IMG/VR virus record: IMGVR_UViG_3300030328_002969
Location: 1-21,576 of that record
Length of the DNA: 21,576 nucleotides
Strand: one strand, 5' to 3'
From: a virus
Part shown: in pieces, positions 7,157 to 12,688 of the stretch
Numbering within the stretch: the stretch's first letter is position 1
How the letters are laid out: each line of letters starts with the position of its first letter
Program-made: the position numbers and the translations under genes
Notes under the pieces: model-generated
What the model was told of the DNA's origin: nothing
The model's input: the letters and a program-made list of their open reading frames with translations, nothing else
Database searches by the model: none

Positions 7157-7379
7157 TAGTAACTTGTTCGTTTTCTATAAGCATTGTATGACCTGCATTA
7201 CGATCATAATAAACTAAGTCTTTTTCTTTTATAACCTGCACATCACTCCCAGGTTTTATTATTCTTCCTTTTTTGTACCTAAACTCATCTACATCTTGAG
7301 CGGATAATAAGATTCCTGACTTTGTTTTTAATTCTTCTTCTATAGGGGTTAGGGCTATATATTTTCCAATTGGTTGCAT
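7122..7379 (-). CDS. groES: GroES co-chaperonin
   Basis: An 85-residue GroES/Cpn10 protein, a little shorter than the usual 95-100. The N-terminus (MQPIGKYIALTPIEEE) matches the first strand of the family. The mobile loop (KTKSGILLSAQDVDEFRYKKGRI) contains the hydrophobic tripeptide ILL, equivalent to the IVL with which GroES binds GroEL. The C-terminal strands (QVTIIQERDVVVVL) close the barrel. The heptameric lid would cap the phage GroEL encoded just upstream. It is the last gene of the chaperonin operon, 1 base after the 45-codon ORF. Its 3' end overlaps the winged-helix gene on the other strand. No terminator was seen. Confidence 0.9.
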   Translation of the reverse strand: MQPIGKYIALTPIEEELKTKSGILLSAQDVDEFRYKKGRIIKPGSDVQVIKEKDLVYYDRNAGHTMLIENEQVTIIQERDVVVVL

Positions 7380-7380
7380 A

Positions 7381-7518
7381 TTAGTCGTTTTCTTTAAAGA
7401 TTGCGTAAACTTTTACTTTGCCTGTACTGGCTATTAATTTCTTAGTAGCTTTTTCAATTTTTTCTTCAGACTGAGGAAAGTATTTAGGGTTTTTAGAATT
7501 AAGCTTCCTTTTCTTCAT
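7381..7518 (-). CDS. 45-codon ORF between groEL and groES
   Basis: A leftward frame with ATG at 7516-7518, inside the last codons of groEL in another frame (20-base overlap), and TAA at 7381-7383, one base before the groES ATG. The protein begins MKKRKLNSKNPKYFPQSEEK and continues with a helix (IEKATKKL) and a strand-like end (KVKVYAIFKEND). It is basic at the start. It fills the groEL-groES gap almost exactly, with overlap on one side and a 1-base gap on the other, which supports translation. I know no family. It might tune the chaperonin or only keep the two genes translationally coupled. Confidence 0.6.
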   Translation of the reverse strand: MKKRKLNSKNPKYFPQSEEKIEKATKKLIASTGKVKVYAIFKEND

Positions 7519-9151
7519 GTTTTCTTGCGTGTGTTACTATAGCGTTAGTACTTAAGATTGTGGTAGCTACGCTAATTGCGTTAATCAATGCATGTCGTGT
7601 AACTTTGACAGGATCAATAACCCCCATCTTCAGCATATCTCCATATTTTTCATTCTTTACATCATATCCTAAATTGTCAGCCTTAAATGTTTTTTCGTCT
7701 ATATCTTCAAAAGACATAATCTTTCGCACATCCAGTCCTGCATTTATTAGTATTTGATGGAGAGGAGCTTTTAAAGAATCAGACAAAATAGATAAAGCTG
7801 CTTCTTGGTTTTTATCTACATTAGCATTTGCTTCTTGCGAACACCCACACTCATCCCAAAATTCATCAGACAAATCGTGTAGTGCTACTCCTCCTCCTGA
7901 AACAATGCCTTCTTGTAAGGCACTGCGCACCGCGCATACCGAGTCATCGACTCGGTCAAATTTTTCTTTTTGCTCTACATCAGAGTTTCCTCCCACGTAT
8001 ATACACCCGATTCCTCCAGCTAAGCTGGCCACTCGTTCATTTATAAAGTTTTTTGATACGGGGTCTTTAGTATTTTCTTGTTGCTCCTTTAATTCTACTA
8101 TACGTTGTTTTATTTCCTGACTAATTTCTCCTTCTTTTATTACAACAGTGGAGTCTTGCCCTACAATAATCTTGTCGGCTCTTCCTAAATCATGAGGAGT
8201 CATAAGGCTTAGATCATCTCCAGTCTTTTCAGAATAATATTTAGCTCCTACAGCTAATGCTATGTCCTGCATTAACTCGTGTTGTTTGTATCCAAATTGA
8301 GGAGGTAGAATATTACAGAACTTCAGTCCGTTTCTTACTACATTAGCAGCAAGTGTGTTTATAACATTAGTAGTACATGTCCCTATTATTAATAACTTCT
8401 CTCCTTTATTGATAATATGTTTTAATATATTTTCTAACTGCAGTATATTACTTATCTCACTATCACATACTAAGATGTTCACATCCTCCATAATACATTC
8501 ATCCTTTTTTTGATTATTAATAAATAGATTAGAAGTATAACCTCTATTTATTTTAATCCCGTTAGTTATCTCTGCATAAGTCTCGGCTGTTTGAGATCGT
8601 TCAACAGTCACCACTCCATCTTTTCCTACCTTCTTATATGCATCGGCTATAATTTTTCCTACCGCCTTGTCATTATTAGCTGAGATTGTAGCTACATCTA
8701 ACAGCTTTCTTTTAGAAATTTTTTGGGATTGACTTTTAAGCTCCTCTACAATCTTTTCGGTATAATGATTAATATACCTGACTACTTCAGTTATATTATG
8801 TTTAGGGGTGATGTATTTTTCTCCCGCCATAATAACAGCTTCAGTCAAGACAATAGCTGTAGTTGTTCCATCACCTGCCGAGTTAGCTGTTCTATTAGCT
8901 GCATCTTTCATCATCTGTATTGCAAGATTCTCCACTGGATCGATTAACTCTATTGCTCGTGCAACAGTCACACCGTCTTTAGTAATAGTAATATTGTTTG
9001 TGTGTTGAGGAGATTCTATTAGCACTGTTTTTCCTCGCGGACCTAATGTAGATTTAACAGCTTTTGATATTGTAGTTATTCCTTTGATTAGTTTTTTTCT
9101 TCCTTCATCATCGAAACAAATGTCTTTAGGAATGTATCCCGAATTGCTCAT
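7499..9151 (-). CDS. groEL: GroEL chaperonin, phage-type
   Basis: A 550-residue full-length group I chaperonin. ATP-site motifs are intact: TLGPRGK (35-41), TKDGVTVA with D59 (57-64), GDGTTT with D94 (93-98), the D403 equivalent of the E. coli hydrolysis residue D398 (DRVDDSVCAVR), and EGIVSGGGVAL (414-424). The apical domain (about 190-375) keeps RGY..(N)LFIN and hydrophobic helices for substrate and GroES binding. Two oddities: the almost invariant KAPGFGDRRK is PPQFGYKQH here (about 283-291), and the C-terminus ends HARKHEEKEA without the Gly-Met tail. First in an operon with a small ORF and groES; it probably folds virion or replication proteins in the host cytoplasm. Confidence 0.95.
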   Translation of the reverse strand: MSNSGYIPKDICFDDEGRKKLIKGITTISKAVKSTLGPRGKTVLIESPQHTNNITITKDGVTVARAIELIDPVENLAIQMMKDAANRTANSAGDGTTTAIVLTEAVIMAGEKYITPKHNITEVVRYINHYTEKIVEELKSQSQKISKRKLLDVATISANNDKAVGKIIADAYKKVGKDGVVTVERSQTAETYAEITNGIKINRGYTSNLFINNQKKDECIMEDVNILVCDSEISNILQLENILKHIINKGEKLLIIGTCTTNVINTLAANVVRNGLKFCNILPPQFGYKQHELMQDIALAVGAKYYSEKTGDDLSLMTPHDLGRADKIIVGQDSTVVIKEGEISQEIKQRIVELKEQQENTKDPVSKNFINERVASLAGGIGCIYVGGNSDVEQKEKFDRVDDSVCAVRSALQEGIVSGGGVALHDLSDEFWDECGCSQEANANVDKNQEAALSILSDSLKAPLHQILINAGLDVRKIMSFEDIDEKTFKADNLGYDVKNEKYGDMLKMGVIDPVKVTRHALINAISVATTILSTNAIVTHARKHEEKEA

Positions 9152-9175
9152 AGTATAGTGAATTTAATTAAGAAG

Positions 9176-9183
9176 CAAATATA
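9176..9183 (-). promoter_or_regulatory. -7 element of the groEL operon
   Basis: On the minus strand these bases read TATATTTG, a perfect TAnnTTTG match, 24 bases before the groEL ATG. No strong -33 TTG is visible; TGTTT at 9197-9201 is closer than expected. An inverted relative of the TCAACACTAA repeat lies about 26 bases upstream (9209-9223), well placed for an activator or repressor. Confidence 0.5.
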
Positions 9184-9208
9184 CAAATTATATTTTAAAC
9201 AGCTGGTG

Positions 9209-9400
9209 TTAAGTGTTGGTTTTTATAGCTACTTATTAAAATATATATCCGTTTGACTCTCTCGGTTTTATTTTTTTATTTTTTTTAGTAGTAAAATCAA
9301 CACTAATTAATAATTATTAATATAAAGTATTATATTTCAATAACTTATAGTAAATAAAATCAACACTAAATCAACACTAATATAACAATATAGTGTTAAT
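9209..9400. repeat. TCAACACTAA repeat cluster, iteron or operator candidate
   Basis: Three exact copies of TCAACACTAA lie at 9297-9306, 9360-9369 and 9371-9380; the last two start 11 bases apart, about one helical turn. An inverted copy with one mismatch (ATTAACACTA on the minus strand) lies at 9391-9400, and a diverged inverted copy (CAACACTTAA) within 9209-9223. Between copies one and two is a very AT-rich stretch (about 9304-9359), and long T runs precede them. This is the content of most of the 316-base gap between groEL and the 79-residue gene. Repeats plus AT-rich DNA fit a replication origin with iterons, or operators for the groEL promoter. Function is inference. Confidence 0.55.
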
Positions 9401-9406
9401 AAGCAA

Positions 9407-9438
9407 CAAAAAAAATAGGATTCCAAATTGAAATCCTA
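9407..9438 (-). terminator. Intrinsic terminator after the 79-residue gene
   Basis: On the minus strand a 7-base-pair stem (TAGGATT/AATCCTA, 9432-9438 with 9416-9422) with a 9-base loop is followed by a run of eight T. It begins 30 bases after the stop of the leftward gene at 9468 and would stop its transcript before it enters the repeat cluster and the groEL promoter. Confidence 0.75.
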
Positions 9439-9467
9439 CTTTTCACTACTAATCAAACAAAGGGAAA

Positions 9468-9707
9468 TTAAAATTCGTAGATATTTTTATCACCGTCCAT
9501 ACGCATCTTGGCTCTTTCGATACCGTCTGCGATACAGTCGATCTTATATTGTTTTTTCATTTGTTTTCTGCGCATTGAAGCTTCTTCAATTCCTGACATA
9601 CCATTTGGTCTGTCATTAATTAATCTCCCGTCTTTAACATACAGACCGTTTACATAATCTGATGTCGCTCTACTTGGAGAAATTCTTTTACCGTCTTTGT
9701 AACTCAT
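9468..9707 (-). CDS. 79-residue protein, unknown
   Basis: A hydrophilic protein: MSYKDGKRISPSRATSDYVN, then a Gly/Asp/Asn turn-rich part, then a basic helix (IEEASMRRKQMKKQYKIDCI) and ADGIERAKMRMDG. No family recognised. It has its own terminator and a weak -7-like sequence (TATCTTTA at 9724-9731), so it forms a single-gene leftward unit between groEL and the switch region. That place suits an early regulator, and the basic helix could bind nucleic acid, but there is no clear helix-turn-helix. Confidence 0.6.
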   Translation of the reverse strand: MSYKDGKRISPSRATSDYVNGLYVKDGRLINDRPNGMSGIEEASMRRKQMKKQYKIDCIADGIERAKMRMDGDKNIYEF

Positions 9708-9723
9708 AGTTTCTATTTTTATG

Positions 9724-9731
9724 TAAAGATA
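9724..9731 (-). promoter_or_regulatory. Weak -7-like element for the 79-residue gene
   Basis: On the minus strand these bases read TATCTTTA, one mismatch from TAnnTTTG, 17 bases before the ATG. Low confidence because of the mismatch and the missing -33 element. Confidence 0.3.
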
Positions 9732-9858
9732 ATAAATTTTTTTTAGATATACTGAGGTTTAGGGCTATACTACATTATACAGTTGATACCCCCCTAATAG
9801 AAAACGATTTTTTTTCAGGTTGGAAAACAAAACTAAAACTTTTTTCTGCAACTTTTTA

Positions 9859-9979
9859 GCTTTTTTTCTGGTGGGGGTTGGGGGTTGGTTGGCTCTCTCC
9901 TGTCTGCTCTTCTCGTTCTTCTCTCGTTGCTTGTTGCGTGGGTTGTTCTTCTCTTCTTCTCCTCTCCTCTCCTCTCTCT
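9859..9979. other. Adenine-free tract with G-rich run
   Basis: The 515-base gap from 9708 to 10222 holds no convincing gene. At its centre are 121 consecutive bases with no A on the plus strand, in a genome where A is the commonest or second commonest base. The tract starts with T and G runs: GG, GGGGG, GGGGG, GG, GG at 9870-9892, enough for a two-layer G-quadruplex. It then becomes a C/T tract (9893-9979) with repeated CTCTTCTC and CCTCT. A leftward transcript would lack U and be purine-rich, and could form a stable RNA-DNA hybrid. It ends with a CTCTCT/AGAGAG hairpin (9974-9979 with 9991-9996) around TATATATA. A run of six C lies upstream at 9789-9794. Origin, R-loop or structural role is inference. 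Confidence 0.6.
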
Positions 9980-9999
9980 ATATATATAAAAGAGAGTGC

Positions 10000-10030
10000 A
10001 AAGGGGTTAAGGTGCGAAGACCTTCCCTTT
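10000..10030. other. Strong hairpin next to the adenine-free tract
   Basis: AAAGGG, a three-base bulge (GTT), AAGGT, a six-base loop (GCGAAG), ACCTT, CCCTTT: 11 base pairs without mismatch. No T run follows on either strand, so it is not a classical terminator. It lies about 145 bases before the first rightward promoter. It could be a protein-binding cruciform, a primer RNA structure or a transcript end. Confidence 0.5.
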
Positions 10031-10162
10031 AATCACACACCGACACAAAAAAACCATAAACAAAAGCAAGTGATAAAAGCGTTATCAACTGATTGAAATA
10101 CAACAAATTAAAGCAATTCAGGGATCTATTAAAATAAAAACATTAAAAAACATTAGGATTTG

Positions 10163-10200
10163 AACAAATTATTTATATCTTTGCTAATATTATAAACAAA
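10163..10200 (+). promoter_or_regulatory. Rightward early promoter, copy 1 of a duplicated element
   Basis: Contains TATCTTTG at 10176-10183, a perfect -7 motif, 40 bases before the first rightward gene. The whole 38-base segment recurs at 15978-16015 with 35 of 38 bases identical. The nearest upstream TTTG (10159-10162) is only 13 bases from the -7 element, closer than usual, so this copy may be weaker or activator-dependent. Confidence 0.7.
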
Positions 10201-10222
10201 ATACTAACTAATTTTATACACT

Positions 10223-10423
10223 ATGCGAAACACTTTTAAAAGATATTCACACCCCCGAAAATATCAATATTATGTATTGGATATTATGGATAACAGGGTA
10301 ATAAATGGATTTAATGAAAAATCAGAATGTAAAGAATTTATTTTAGACCAAATCAGCGAAGAGGGGACAAAGCAAGAACAAAAAGAAGAGTTAAAAAACT
10401 ATAAAATAATAGGCAAACACTAA
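10223..10423 (+). CDS. 66-residue protein, unknown
   Basis: The first rightward gene behind the promoter at 10163-10200. A charged protein (MRNTFKRYSHPRKYQYYVLD) with a possible beta start, then an acidic helical end (SEEGTKQEQKEELKNYK). No family recognised. As the first early gene it might act on the host at once, but nothing in the sequence shows how. Confidence 0.6.
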   Translation: MRNTFKRYSHPRKYQYYVLDIMDNRVINGFNEKSECKEFILDQISEEGTKQEQKEELKNYKIIGKH

Positions 10424-10451
10424 AACAAATTATTAACTAAATTTAAACCTT

Positions 10452-10667
10452 ATGCAAGACACAACAACAAAAACCAAATCAATAAAAATGTTTTCAAATG
10501 CTGAAGTTTTAGCAATGAATTCAATCGGTCAATATTTGGATAAATGCGACAATGTAATATTAACACCAGAAGAGCATAAGCTCTCAATGAATGTAATTTT
10601 TGAAGCATTACGCCAACTTGAAAAAAATGATTTGTTAAAATGCACTTTAGACGAAATATTTGACTAA
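10452..10667 (+). CDS. 71-residue helical protein, unknown
   Basis: A mostly helical protein: MFSNAEVLAMNSIGQYLDKC, then a middle part ending LTPEEHKLSMNVIFEALRQL and an acidic end (LDEIFD). No motif known to me. The ATG used has the A-rich context seen throughout the early region; an internal ATG at codon 13 is less well placed. A cluster of TGTAAAA repeats follows its stop. Confidence 0.55.
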   Translation: MQDTTTKTKSIKMFSNAEVLAMNSIGQYLDKCDNVILTPEEHKLSMNVIFEALRQLEKNDLLKCTLDEIFD

Positions 10668-10693
10668 TTGTATTTGACATAATATTAAGAAAA

Positions 10694-10739
10694 TTTACAG
10701 CTGTAAAATAACCTGTAAAACAAAACATTCTATTTTACA
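10694..10739. repeat. TGTAAAA repeat cluster, operator candidate
   Basis: A perfect 14-base palindrome TTTACAGCTGTAAA (10694-10707) is followed by a direct copy CTGTAAAA (10713-10720) and an inverted copy TTTTACA (10733-10739). Four occurrences within 46 bases in a 107-base gap between two early genes suggest binding sites for a dimeric regulator of the next gene. The last two could also pair as a 7-base-pair hairpin. Confidence 0.45.
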
Positions 10740-10774
10740 TAATATAAAATAATTATTAACTAAACAAAAACAAA

Positions 10775-11050
10775 ATGATAACTAAAATTAAAGTCAGTAA
10801 TCTGACAAGTAACAACGGAAATAAAATTCCAAATCAATTTGAAATTAGAACGAATAAAGGCGTTTATTTTCAAAGCTATAATACTATAATTGCGTTCTGG
10901 AATAACAAAGGGCAAATCTTTTTAGATTCTAATTCTTGGGATTATTCAAGAACGACAGGCAAATACAGAAATCAATTTTTAGGCGAGAATATCGCAGAAA
11001 CACGCAAAAAAATTGCAAGTAAAGAATATAAACTAAAGAATTTAAACTAA
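10775..11050 (+). CDS. DUF8033-like small phage protein
   Basis: A 91-residue protein with the pattern NQFEI.T..G.YFQSY.TIIAF.. (residues about 20-45), then ILDSNSWDYSRTTGKYRNQFLGE and a C-terminal helix with KKIASKEYKLKNLN. The run 'FQSY..IIA ... WDYS.TT.KYRNQFL' is the mark of a small family found in phages and plasmids, called DUF8033 as I recall; no function is known to me. The gene is alone between two structured gaps. The family name is from memory and should be checked; the gene itself is secure. Confidence 0.7.
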   Translation: MITKIKVSNLTSNNGNKIPNQFEIRTNKGVYFQSYNTIIAFWNNKGQIFLDSNSWDYSRTTGKYRNQFLGENIAETRKKIASKEYKLKNLN

Positions 11051-11058
11051 TCAAATTT

Positions 11059-11112
11059 ACACCTCGCAGAGAGTTAATCTGTGGGGTGTCTGTCGTTGGG
11101 TGTGTGCCTAAC
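11059..11112 (+). other. Tandem hairpins in an early intergenic gap
   Basis: A 12-base-pair stem without mismatch (ACACCTCGCAGA/TCTGTGGGGTGT, two G-U pairs, 7-base loop; 11059-11089) is followed by a 6-base-pair hairpin (GTTGGG/CCTAAC, 11095-11112). Both are GC-rich in an AT-rich region. No T run follows. They may be a structured leader of the 89-residue gene at 11173, an RNA-processing site or a small RNA. Confidence 0.5.
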
Positions 11113-11172
11113 CTGAAGAAGCAAAAGCAGAAACAGAACAAATTAAAATAAATATTAATTAACACTTAAACA

Positions 11173-11442
11173 ATGGGACACAAAAACCAAAAATGCGTAA
11201 TCTGTGAAGAGAATTTTACAGAGTGGGGGAATAATCCTGAACCAATTAAAACAATGGAACAGGGGACTTGTTGCAATGAATGTAACGACCTTGTCGTTAT
11301 TCCTTTTAGATTGTATTTAATACAATTAGACAAATCAATACAAGACAATAAAGACAGAAAACTAAACAAGCTAATATCTAACAAAAAATATCTTTGTAAA
11401 GATTCTGATGCTCTGGCTTATAGAACAATAAATATTAACTAA
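11173..11442 (+). CDS. Small zinc-binding protein (CVIC/CCNEC type)
   Basis: An 89-residue protein with CVIC (residues 8-11) and CCNECND (34-40) around ENFTEWGNNPEPIKTMEQGT. The set CxxC ... GNNP.PI ... CC..CN..VVIPFRL recurs in small phage proteins; the cysteines should bind one zinc ion. The C-terminal half is a charged helix. Its role is unknown; such proteins may be transcription or host-takeover factors. It follows the tandem hairpins, and its start is the first ATG. Confidence 0.65.
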   Translation: MGHKNQKCVICEENFTEWGNNPEPIKTMEQGTCCNECNDLVVIPFRLYLIQLDKSIQDNKDRKLNKLISNKKYLCKDSDALAYRTININ

Positions 11443-11452
11443 AATTATAACA

Positions 11453-11779
11453 ATGCAAATACAAATAAGAAATACAAGTGTAGGAATAAACGAGGTAAAT
11501 TTTAATTATGTTTTACGATTTTCAGGAAGTGGAGAAGAAACAAAACACCAAACAATTTTGGTTAATGGATATTACTGCGTTAATGATGGTGGGAGAGAGT
11601 TTAAATACTTAAAATTAGATGATGTACATACAATTAGACACAACGAGTCAAACGACATTAATAAGTGCCTAGCAACGCCATTAACCGAAGAGCAAATTGA
11701 AGAAATTGAAGAGAGTATAATTGAACGCTTAAATATAGAGGTGTGCGTTGAAGACCAAGAATTTTCACTAAACATATAA
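11453..11779 (+). CDS. 108-residue protein, unknown
   Basis: The protein starts with beta-rich sequence (MQIQIRNTSVGINEVNFNYV, then VNGYYCVNDGGREFKYLKLD) and ends with an acidic helix (LTEEQIEEIEESIIERLNIE). No motif recognised. It lies 10 bases after the zinc protein and 2 bases before the next zinc-finger gene, in one rightward operon. Acidity is typical of this block. Confidence 0.55.
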   Translation: MQIQIRNTSVGINEVNFNYVLRFSGSGEETKHQTILVNGYYCVNDGGREFKYLKLDDVHTIRHNESNDINKCLATPLTEEQIEEIEESIIERLNIEVCVEDQEFSLNI

Positions 11780-11781
11780 CT

Positions 11782-12003
11782 ATGAACAAAGAGAAAGAAA
11801 AATTTGAATGTGCATCTTGTGGGTGTTTCTATTGGGTAAACGATAGGGACACCTTTGAATGCCCTAATTGTGAGGACTCAAAAGAGGAAAATTTAGATCT
11901 AAATTTTTTTCCACCTTTGACCAAAATAGGCACAAAAACCACTAAAGATTTTAACGAGTGGATAAACTACATTTTTACTAACCTAAATGATTTTAAACAA
12001 TGA
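11782..12003 (+). CDS. Small zinc-ribbon protein
   Basis: A 73-residue protein with a four-cysteine ribbon near the N-terminus: CASCGCFYW ... FECPNCE (CxxC at about 10-13 and 28-31). The rest is acidic, with an aromatic end. Rubredoxin-like or transcription-factor-like knuckles look like this; no further call is possible. The stop overlaps the next ATG by three bases (ATGA). Confidence 0.6.
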   Translation: MNKEKEKFECASCGCFYWVNDRDTFECPNCEDSKEENLDLNFFPPLTKIGTKTTKDFNEWINYIFTNLNDFKQ

Positions 12004-12344
12004 AACCAACACCAAAAAACCAAAATAAAGTAACCTATCAAATTAAAAGATATTACTCTAAAAACTTAAAACGCTATATGTATAGAATAGTTATTTTCTT
12101 TGGCTCTATGTACTTTGGAGATATTGAAATAGAAAGAATTGAAGATATACTATACAAGAAACAAGCACAAAAATTAGTTGCTCTTCTGCAAAATAAAAAT
12201 TGGAAATTAGAAATTTTAAAAGCAGATAATGAGTGTAGAGAGAGCATACTAAAATCTACATTAGTAAATTATAATTGGAAACAAGACAATTTAAGAGCAT
12301 CAATTTCAGAGGTGCAACAAAGATATTCAACAACTATTAATTAA
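12000..12344 (+). CDS. 114-residue basic protein, unknown
   Basis: A basic protein opening with MKPTPKNQNKVTYQIKRYYS and an aromatic beta-like part (YMYRIVIFFGSMYFGDIEIE), then two charged helices. No family recognised. Its ATG lies inside the stop of the zinc-ribbon gene, so the two are probably translated together. It is unusual in being basic among acidic neighbours, which would fit nucleic-acid binding. Confidence 0.55.
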   Translation: MKPTPKNQNKVTYQIKRYYSKNLKRYMYRIVIFFGSMYFGDIEIERIEDILYKKQAQKLVALLQNKNWKLEILKADNECRESILKSTLVNYNWKQDNLRASISEVQQRYSTTIN

Positions 12345-12354
12345 ACCTAAAACT

Positions 12355-12495
12355 ATGATGAAAATTATAAAATATTATGTATGGATAGGTGGAACGCCTA
12401 ACATTTTTGACAATCTTCTTGATGCTGAAATAGAGCAAATAGAATGGCACGAAAAAGGATATAAAGAGGTGTATATTGAAACTAAAACCAAATAA
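12355..12495 (+). CDS. 46-residue protein, unknown
   Basis: A short frame starting with two ATGs (12355 and 12358): MMKIIKYYVWIGGTPNIFDN, then LLDAEIEQIEWHEKGYKEVY and a basic end. It fits between neighbours (10 and 2 bases) and has the standard start context. Its first 16 bases after the second ATG equal those of the gene at 12689, perhaps by chance. Function unknown. Confidence 0.5.
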   Translation: MMKIIKYYVWIGGTPNIFDNLLDAEIEQIEWHEKGYKEVYIETKTK

Positions 12496-12497
12496 CT

Positions 12498-12668
12498 ATG
12501 AAAACAGAAAATATAATAGAATTATGGTTAGATGCCGAAGAAGAGTTAAGAAAAGGTAATGATGATAGATGTATGGAATTAAAAGATGAATTTAGTAAAA
12601 GATACCAAAAAATAAATAAGAAAGAGCAAGATTATGTTAAGGACTATTTAGATAGTATAGGAGTATAA
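12498..12668 (+). CDS. 56-residue acidic helical protein, unknown
   Basis: The ATG follows an AAATAACT leader, the common start context here. The protein (MKTENIIELWLDAEEELRKG, then a charged helix ending DYLDSIGV) is nearly all helix and negatively charged. It lies 2 bases after the 46-residue gene and 20 before the next. No function known. Confidence 0.5.
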   Translation: MKTENIIELWLDAEEELRKGNDDRCMELKDEFSKRYQKINKKEQDYVKDYLDSIGV

Positions 12669-12688
12669 ACAATTAAAAATAAATAATT

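Noticed and set aside
7560-9008. Several rightward frames inside groEL
   Set aside because: All are shadows of a clear, full-length groEL on the other strand.
9209-9400. CRISPR array
   Set aside because: The repeats are only 10 bases, unevenly spaced and partly inverted.
10070-10095. DnaA box near GTTATCAACTG
   Set aside because: It differs from TTATCCACA at more than one position and stands alone, so it is not better than chance in AT-rich DNA.
9820-10096. Two rightward frames of about 70 codons across the adenine-free tract, one with hydrophobic stretches
   Set aside because: Both begin with TTG, their composition follows the low-complexity DNA, and no start context like that of real genes is present.
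10450-10728. Leftward 92-codon frame opposite the 71-residue gene
   Set aside because: It lies antisense to a plausible gene with good start context; its hydrophobic look comes from reading AT-rich coding DNA backward.
11059-11112. tRNA gene
   Set aside because: The paired segments do not form a cloverleaf and no TTCRA-type T loop or anticodon arm can be placed.
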